A stretch of 12,168 nucleotides of DNA from contig WFOZ01000732.1 in NCBI GenBank assembly GCA_015487825.1, positions 1 through 12,168 on the forward strand, read 5' to 3'. A program made the position numbers and the translations under genes. The notes beneath the pieces are model-generated. The model had not been told where the DNA came from. It saw only the letters and a program-made list of their open reading frames with translations, and did not search any database. This document shows, in pieces, positions 8,386 to 12,168 of this stretch (position 1 is its first letter; every line of letters starts with the position of its first letter). The stretch is from Planctomycetaceae bacterium (lineage in GTDB: Bacteria > Planctomycetota > Planctomycetia > Planctomycetales > Planctomycetaceae).

Positions 8386-8454
8386 ACCGTTTGGAATGCA
8401 GGCATTCCGACCTTCAATATGGCAACGGTTAATTAAACAGACAAGAATGCCTGC
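8386..8454. repeat. Overlapping inverted repeats able to form mutually exclusive hairpins
   Basis: Three pairings are present. ACCGTT (8386-8391) pairs with AACGGT (8424-8429). GGAATGC (8393-8399) pairs with GCATTCC (8402-8408), a perfect palindrome with an AG centre. GCAGGCATTC (8398-8407) pairs perfectly over 10 bases with GAATGCCTGC (8445-8454). The last two share 8398-8407, so they cannot both form on one RNA. The elements lie about 100-165 nt upstream of the SEC-C start, possibly in its leader. The sequence relations are exact; regulatory function is inferred. Confidence 0.4.
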
Positions 8455-8521
8455 GTAACTAACGATCCATTTCTGTGCATGTTTCGCAAATTTTAAAGGT
8501 ATCCGTCTGGTTATGGCGATC

Positions 8522-8548
8522 AAAAACAGGCTGGCCGTACCAGCTCTG
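8522..8548 (-). terminator. Terminator-like hairpin with T-run on the minus strand
   Basis: On the minus strand CAG-A-GCTGG, loop TACGG, then CCAGC-CTG form an 8-bp GC-rich stem with one bulged A, followed at once by TTTTTG. This is the shape of an intrinsic terminator. No minus-strand gene ends upstream of it. It would therefore end either a short transcript starting near uvrA or act as an attenuator in a long SEC-C leader. Confidence 0.4.
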
Positions 8549-8567
8549 TCTGGATGAATTGAAGTGT

Positions 8568-8619
8568 ATTCACTTGTGCTGTGAATCGTATCATAGCTAC
8601 GTTATAAAAACGAGGCTAT
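8568..8619. repeat. Two adjacent hairpins in the divergent intergenic region
   Basis: ATTCAC (8568-8573) and GTGAAT (8581-8586) form a perfect 6-bp stem with a 7-nt loop. Six bases further on, ATAGC (8593-8597) pairs with GCTAT (8615-8619), enclosing CGTT (8600-8603) and AACG (8609-8612) with a 2x2 internal loop. Neither is followed by a T-run. Either could be chance. Confidence 0.3.
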
Positions 8620-8711
8620 AAAATGGCAAACCCGTGTACAGTTAACGGTTTATTATACTGCTGGCGGGCAATTTCTTTGCGTATCACACGATTTTCAGGA
8701 AGATTGACTTT

Positions 8712-8817
8712 GGTAATGGTTGACAAAACAAACCAGTAGTACCGGGTTCTTGCTGAAATGTGATGCAAAACCAGGAGATTGATTCCCGTAACCGTATCCG
8801 GTTTATCAGAAACGGGA
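8712..8817 (+). promoter_or_regulatory. Cluster of three hairpins ahead of the uvrA-like gene (possible structured leader)
   Basis: Hairpin 1: GGTA (8712-8715) and TGGTT (8717-8721) pair with AACCA (8731-8735) and TACC (8740-8743). Hairpin 2: GGTT-c-TTGC (8745-8753) pairs with GCAA-AACC (8765-8772), an 8-bp stem with one bulge and an 11-nt loop. Hairpin 3: AACCG (8790-8794) and CGGTT (8799-8803) with a TATC tetraloop, enclosed by TCCCGT (8784-8789) and ACGGGA (8812-8817), with an 8-nt bulge on the 3' side. They end about 65 nt before the start codon. Whether they are transcribed in the uvrA leader is unknown. Confidence 0.35.
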
Positions 8818-8882
8818 TTATTATAGCGGGTTAAGCGACTGGAGTTCAGGTAGTTCCTGCAATTGGAAAGAGATGCTTGTTG

Positions 8883-11381
8883 ATGGAAATTATTCAGGAG
8901 ACTTCCAAACAGGGAAAAATTATCGTTCTTGGAGCACGAACACACAATTTGCAGGGTGTCGACCTCTCAATCCCTCGACAATCATTGACTGTTATCACCG
9001 GCGTGAGCGGTTCGGGAAAGAGTTCATTTGCTTTTCATACTCTTTTTGCTGAGGGACAACGGCGATTTCTAGGAACAATAGCCGGGCGGTCCAGAGCGTT
9101 TCTGGATCAGACTCCCCGACCGGATGTTGATCGAATTGAAGGTTTGCCGCCGGTTATTTCGGTTTCTCAGCGAAGAGGGGCACAAAATTCCCGCAGCACT
9201 GTTGCGACATTAACAGAGATTCTCGATTACCTGCGATTGCTTTTTGCAAGACTCGGAACCATTCATTGCCCGAAATGTCAAATTCCGGTCACAGCTGTTT
9301 CTCCGGAGCGAATTGTTGCTCAACTTCTTGAGCAACCTGAACGAACAAAATTGATGTTACTGGCGCCGATGGCTCAAGAAAAAAAAGGGGAACATCGATC
9401 CCTCTTTAAGCAGATTTTTAAGGATGGATATGTTCGAGCGAGAGTCGATGGGGATATTCTTGACATCAGCGATATTCCCGAACTCGACAAAAATCAGTCT
9501 CATACAATTGAAGTGGTAGTTGATCGCCTTGTCATCAAGCCGGATATCCGCAGTCGTCTGGCCGATTCGATTGATCATGCGCTACGGCTTGGTGATGGAA
9601 TGTGTATTGCTGTTTTGCAAAAAGAAGGCGAGTGGCACGACTACTTTTTTCATCGTGATTTCACCTGCAGCAATTGCAATGAAAGCTTTCCTCCTCTGGA
9701 GCCACGAACATTCAGTTGGCACAATCCACACGGTGCCTGCCCCGCTTGCGAAGGGACCGGCGTTGAAGGCAGCGATTCCGAAACAGAGGAGCGTGAAAAA
9801 ATTGCCTGCAGCCAATGCCAGGGGACGCGACTGAACCAGCTGGCTCGCCACGTCAAAGTACAGCAGAAGACCCTTGCTGAATTGTTGAGTCTGCCGTTGG
9901 ACAAAGCAAAACAGTGGTTGCTGTCGCTGCCGCATTCTTTTGAGGACAAAATTGATCGTCTGATGGCAACCAGACTGGTCGAACCGCTCGCATCACGATT
10001 CGGTTTTCTCGATGCAGTTGGCGTAGGGTATCTCTCGCTCAATCGTAGTGCAGATACTCTTTCCGGAGGGGAGTTGCAGCGTGTCCGTCTGGCAAGATGT
10101 CTCGGAACTCAACTGCAGGGCGGCTGTTTTATTCTTGATGAGCCAACAGCAGGGCTGCATCCGCAAGATACAGTTCGGTTACTGAAAATCCTGCGAGAAA
10201 TGGTTGAACAAGATAGCACGGTCATATGTGTTGAACACGATTTTGAACTCATTCGTGCGGCAGACCACGTGATTGAATTCGGCCCTGCAGGTGGTAAGCA
10301 GGGCGGACAACTGCTCTTCGCAGGATCGCCTGAAGAACTGAAAAATTCTAAGGAAACTGCAACCGGGAAATATCTCAATATCTCTTCAAGCTGGAAGACA
10401 GTACGAACAGAAAAGAATTCTATCGATAAGAAAACGGCAGCAATCGTACTTGAACATGTGACGCTGCACAATCTGCAAAATGTTTCGATACGAATTCCCT
10501 TCGAACAGCTTACCTGTATCTGCGGAGTGAGTGGCTCCGGGAAAAGCACACTGGTTCTTGATTCGCTAGCTCCGCTTTTGAAAAAGCATCTTTTTGCAAG
10601 GCAGTATCCTCACAGAGAACGTCCACCTTCCCGCCAAGAACTGGGAAATCTTCACTGCGATCAACCATTTGAAAAACTGTTTGTGGTAGATCAAATACCT
10701 CCCGGCAAAAGTGCTCGCTCCTGCCCGGCAACATTTTCGGGAGCCTGGGATCATGTTCGTAAACTTTTGGCTCAAACAAAACTGGCTCGTATTCGTGGGT
10801 ATAACGCTGGTCATTTCAGCTTTAATTCTGAAAGTGGTACCTGCCCGCAATGCAAAGGGCAAGGGAACGTACGACTGAAAATGAAGCTGCTTAGCGATGC
10901 ACTTGTGACCTGTCCGCAATGCCTGGGCCGGCGATTCAATCCTCAGACACTCGCTGTAAAATATAAAGGCTACTCCCCTTGCGAATTACTGGAAATGACC
11001 ATTGACGAAGCGTTGGAAATGTGGGCGGACATCACTACGATCAAACAACGCCTGGAACCGCTTCAACAAATTGGTTTGGGATATTTATGCCTCGGGCAAC
11101 CGGCCAGCACTCTTTCAGGTGGTGAAGCCCAGCGTCTGAAACTGGCCAGGGAAATGTCTCTGGATATTAAAGATTCCATTTTAATATTAGACGAACCTAC
11201 CAGCGGTCTGCATGCGGCAGATATTTCAAAACTGCTTAACACGCTACTGGCAATTAAATCGCAAGGAAATACAATCATTATTATTGAACATCATCCGATG
11301 ATACTTGCCGCAGCCAACTGGCAGATTGAACTGGGACCGGGCGCAGGTCAACAAGGTGGAAAAGTGCTACACTGCGGCTGA
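8883..11381 (+). CDS. uvrA: UvrA-family excinuclease ABC ATPase, short form lacking the insertion domain
   Basis: UvrA dimers recognise damaged DNA and load UvrB in nucleotide excision repair. From ATG 8883 the protein has 832 residues, against about 940 for typical UvrA; in-frame TTG codons at 8877 and 8880 are alternative starts, with GGAAAGAG at 8865-8872 as a possible ribosome site. Two ABC modules are complete: Walker A GVSGSGKSS at 40-48 and GVSGSGKST at 548-556, signatures LSGGE at 393 and 744, Walker B ILDEP at 417 and 768. Zinc modules C262-x2-C265-x20-C286-x2-C289 and CPQC-x19-CPQC are present. The UvrB-binding region (about 126-247, with KKGEH and HTIEVVVDR) is retained. Between CPAC (286-289) and CSQC (309-312) only about 19 residues remain where canonical UvrA has over 100, so the insertion domain is absent. 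It may be a specialised paralogue. It is probably co-transcribed with the next gene. Confidence 0.93.
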   Translation: MEIIQETSKQGKIIVLGARTHNLQGVDLSIPRQSLTVITGVSGSGKSSFAFHTLFAEGQRRFLGTIAGRSRAFLDQTPRPDVDRIEGLPPVISVSQRRGAQNSRSTVATLTEILDYLRLLFARLGTIHCPKCQIPVTAVSPERIVAQLLEQPERTKLMLLAPMAQEKKGEHRSLFKQIFKDGYVRARVDGDILDISDIPELDKNQSHTIEVVVDRLVIKPDIRSRLADSIDHALRLGDGMCIAVLQKEGEWHDYFFHRDFTCSNCNESFPPLEPRTFSWHNPHGACPACEGTGVEGSDSETEEREKIACSQCQGTRLNQLARHVKVQQKTLAELLSLPLDKAKQWLLSLPHSFEDKIDRLMATRLVEPLASRFGFLDAVGVGYLSLNRSADTLSGGELQRVRLARCLGTQLQGGCFILDEPTAGLHPQDTVRLLKILREMVEQDSTVICVEHDFELIRAADHVIEFGPAGGKQGGQLLFAGSPEELKNSKETATGKYLNISSSWKTVRTEKNSIDKKTAAIVLEHVTLHNLQNVSIRIPFEQLTCICGVSGSGKSTLVLDSLAPLLKKHLFARQYPHRERPPSRQELGNLHCDQPFEKLFVVDQIPPGKSARSCPATFSGAWDHVRKLLAQTKLARIRGYNAGHFSFNSESGTCPQCKGQGNVRLKMKLLSDALVTCPQCLGRRFNPQTLAVKYKGYSPCELLEMTIDEALEMWADITTIKQRLEPLQQIGLGYLCLGQPASTLSGGEAQRLKLAREMSLDIKDSILILDEPTSGLHAADISKLLNTLLAIKSQGNTIIIIEHHPMILAAANWQIELGPGAGQQGGKVLHCG

Positions 11382-11427
11382 AATCCCTCAGCTCGCCATG
11401 AAATACTTTGATGAAACGAAACAATAA

Positions 11428-12168
11428 ATGAACGAACCACATAATACGAATTCAAATGGGACCTCCGATCTGGAAGCAGGATACCAGGCTGCCCATCAAG
11501 CGACTGCGTTATTTGATATTTCATTTCGGGATGAAATACGGTTAACCGGCGAAGACCGCAGTACGTTTCTGCATGGTTTTTGCACCAACGAGATCAACAA
11601 ATTACAGTCAGGACAGGGGTGCGAAGCTTTTCTGACGAGCATTCAAGGCAAAACATTAGGACACATTTATGTCTTTGCACAAGCAGACCAATTGGTTATC
11701 GATACCAATACGGGAGCAGCCGAAGTCATCATTCCTCATTTGGATCGCTATTTAATTACGGAAGATGTCTCGATTGAAAACGTGACGGCAGCCCGAAAGT
11801 TATTCTATCTGACTGGTCCCGAAGCTGCTGCATTGCTTGAAATAATTGATCCACAAATAGCGGGACTTGGCCTCAACGGGCATCTGCAAATTGAAAATGA
11901 AGGGAACGGTTTTCACGTCCGAAAAGTGGACTGGTTCAATCAACCGGGCTTTCAGATTTCTGTAGAGCAGGGAAAAGCAGACGAATTCAAAAAGCAACTG
12001 ATCAATTCAGGAGCAACTTTTGCCGGGCATCAAACATGGGAAACATTGCGAATTGAAAGTGGCTTCCCGGAATATGGCGTCGATTTCAACAGTGAAAATC
12101 TGGCCCAGGAAATTGATCGAACCGATTCTGCGATCTCATTCAATAAGGGTTGTTACCTGGGGCAAGAA
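11428..12168 (+). CDS. ygfZ: YgfZ/GcvT-like folate-binding protein (3' partial)
   Basis: The frame is open from ATG 11428 to the window edge (247 codons). The upstream in-frame TAA ends at 11427, directly against the ATG, so this is the first possible ATG; no good Shine-Dalgarno sequence is seen. The sequence shows the family pattern: FDISFRDEIRLTGEDRSTFLHGFCTNEI near 30-57, CEAFLTSIQGKTLGHIYVF near 66-84, ETLRIESGFPEYGVDF near 210, and the diagnostic KGCYLGQE at 240-247. YgfZ relatives bind tetrahydrofolate through a GcvT-like fold and support iron-sulfur cluster assembly or repair, with the KGC cysteine being essential in E. coli. It could also be annotated as an aminomethyltransferase-like protein. 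The gene follows the uvrA-like gene after 46 bp on the same strand. The C-terminal part lies outside the window. Confidence 0.93.
   Translation, partial: MNEPHNTNSNGTSDLEAGYQAAHQATALFDISFRDEIRLTGEDRSTFLHGFCTNEINKLQSGQGCEAFLTSIQGKTLGHIYVFAQADQLVIDTNTGAAEVIIPHLDRYLITEDVSIENVTAARKLFYLTGPEAAALLEIIDPQIAGLGLNGHLQIENEGNGFHVRKVDWFNQPGFQISVEQGKADEFKKQLINSGATFAGHQTWETLRIESGFPEYGVDFNSENLAQEIDRTDSAISFNKGCYLGQE

Larger units (their letters stand above)
8288..8882. other. Divergent intergenic region, rich in inverted repeats, no convincing gene
   Basis: This 595-bp gap separates the minus-strand SEC-C/ribD unit from the plus-strand uvrA-like gene, so promoters for both units should lie here. Two short minus-strand open frames (8314-8523 and 8616-8945) have no recognisable motifs, and the second runs into the uvrA coding sequence; I do not call them genes. 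A TTGACA hexamer occurs at 8720-8725 and a TATTAT at 8819-8824, but they are not correctly spaced with each other, so no promoter is called. At least seven inverted repeats are visible; the better ones are listed separately. Some of the 4-6 bp stems are expected by chance in a region this long. Confidence 0.6.

Noticed and set aside
8314..8523. 69-residue minus-strand open frame upstream of the SEC-C gene
   Set aside because: Starts with TTG inside the T-run of a terminator-like hairpin, has no ribosome site or motif, and overlaps the inverted repeats; probably leader sequence.
8720..8748. TTGACA hexamer as a -35 element for the uvrA-like gene
   Set aside because: The position 17 bp downstream reads CGGGTT, which is not a -10 element.
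8616..8945. 109-residue minus-strand open frame overlapping the start of the uvrA-like gene
   Set aside because: No recognisable motif, low-complexity mix of residues, and it runs about 60 bases into clearly coding uvrA sequence on the other strand.

Overview
The window looks like a chromosomal segment from a planctomycete (phylum Planctomycetota). The strongest sign is the left third. It holds a very large secreted-type protein built from DUF1080, ThuA, NPCBM, a PVC-type N-terminal propeller, HEAT-like repeats and a C-terminal CxxCH cytochrome domain, a set of modules expanded almost only in the Planctomycetes/Verrucomicrobia group. Base composition is close to balanced by eye. No tRNA, rRNA, CRISPR array, insertion sequence or phage gene was seen.

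Layout. (1) Positions 2-4968, plus strand: the giant sugar/heme protein. It is cut by the left edge and interrupted by a -1 frame change at a run of nine A (1666-1674), inside the NPCBM domain. (2) Positions 5004-8287, minus strand: a two-gene unit, transcribed in the order SEC-C/helical-repeat protein (6131-8287) then ribD (5004-6131). The two genes overlap as TGATG, so translation is probably coupled. This unit converges on gene 1 with only 35 bp between the stops. (3) Positions 8288-8882: a 595-bp divergent intergenic region without a convincing gene but with many inverted repeats. These include a pair of mutually exclusive hairpins, a terminator-like hairpin on the minus strand, and a cluster of hairpins just ahead of the next gene. 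(4) Positions 8883-11381, plus strand: a short UvrA-type ABC ATPase that keeps the UvrB-binding region but lacks the insertion domain. (5) Position 11428 to the right edge, plus strand: a YgfZ/GcvT-like folate-binding protein, cut just after its KGCYLGQE motif.

How they fit together. The left protein is probably exported and binds or processes carbohydrate while passing electrons through a c-type heme. RibD makes a riboflavin precursor; its tie to the SEC-C protein is positional, with no obvious shared pathway. The UvrA-like protein and YgfZ lie 46 bp apart on one strand and are probably co-transcribed. Most of the window is ordinary planctomycete housekeeping. The items most worth a second look are the A9 frameshift in the giant gene, the domain-deleted UvrA, and the structured 8288-8882 region.
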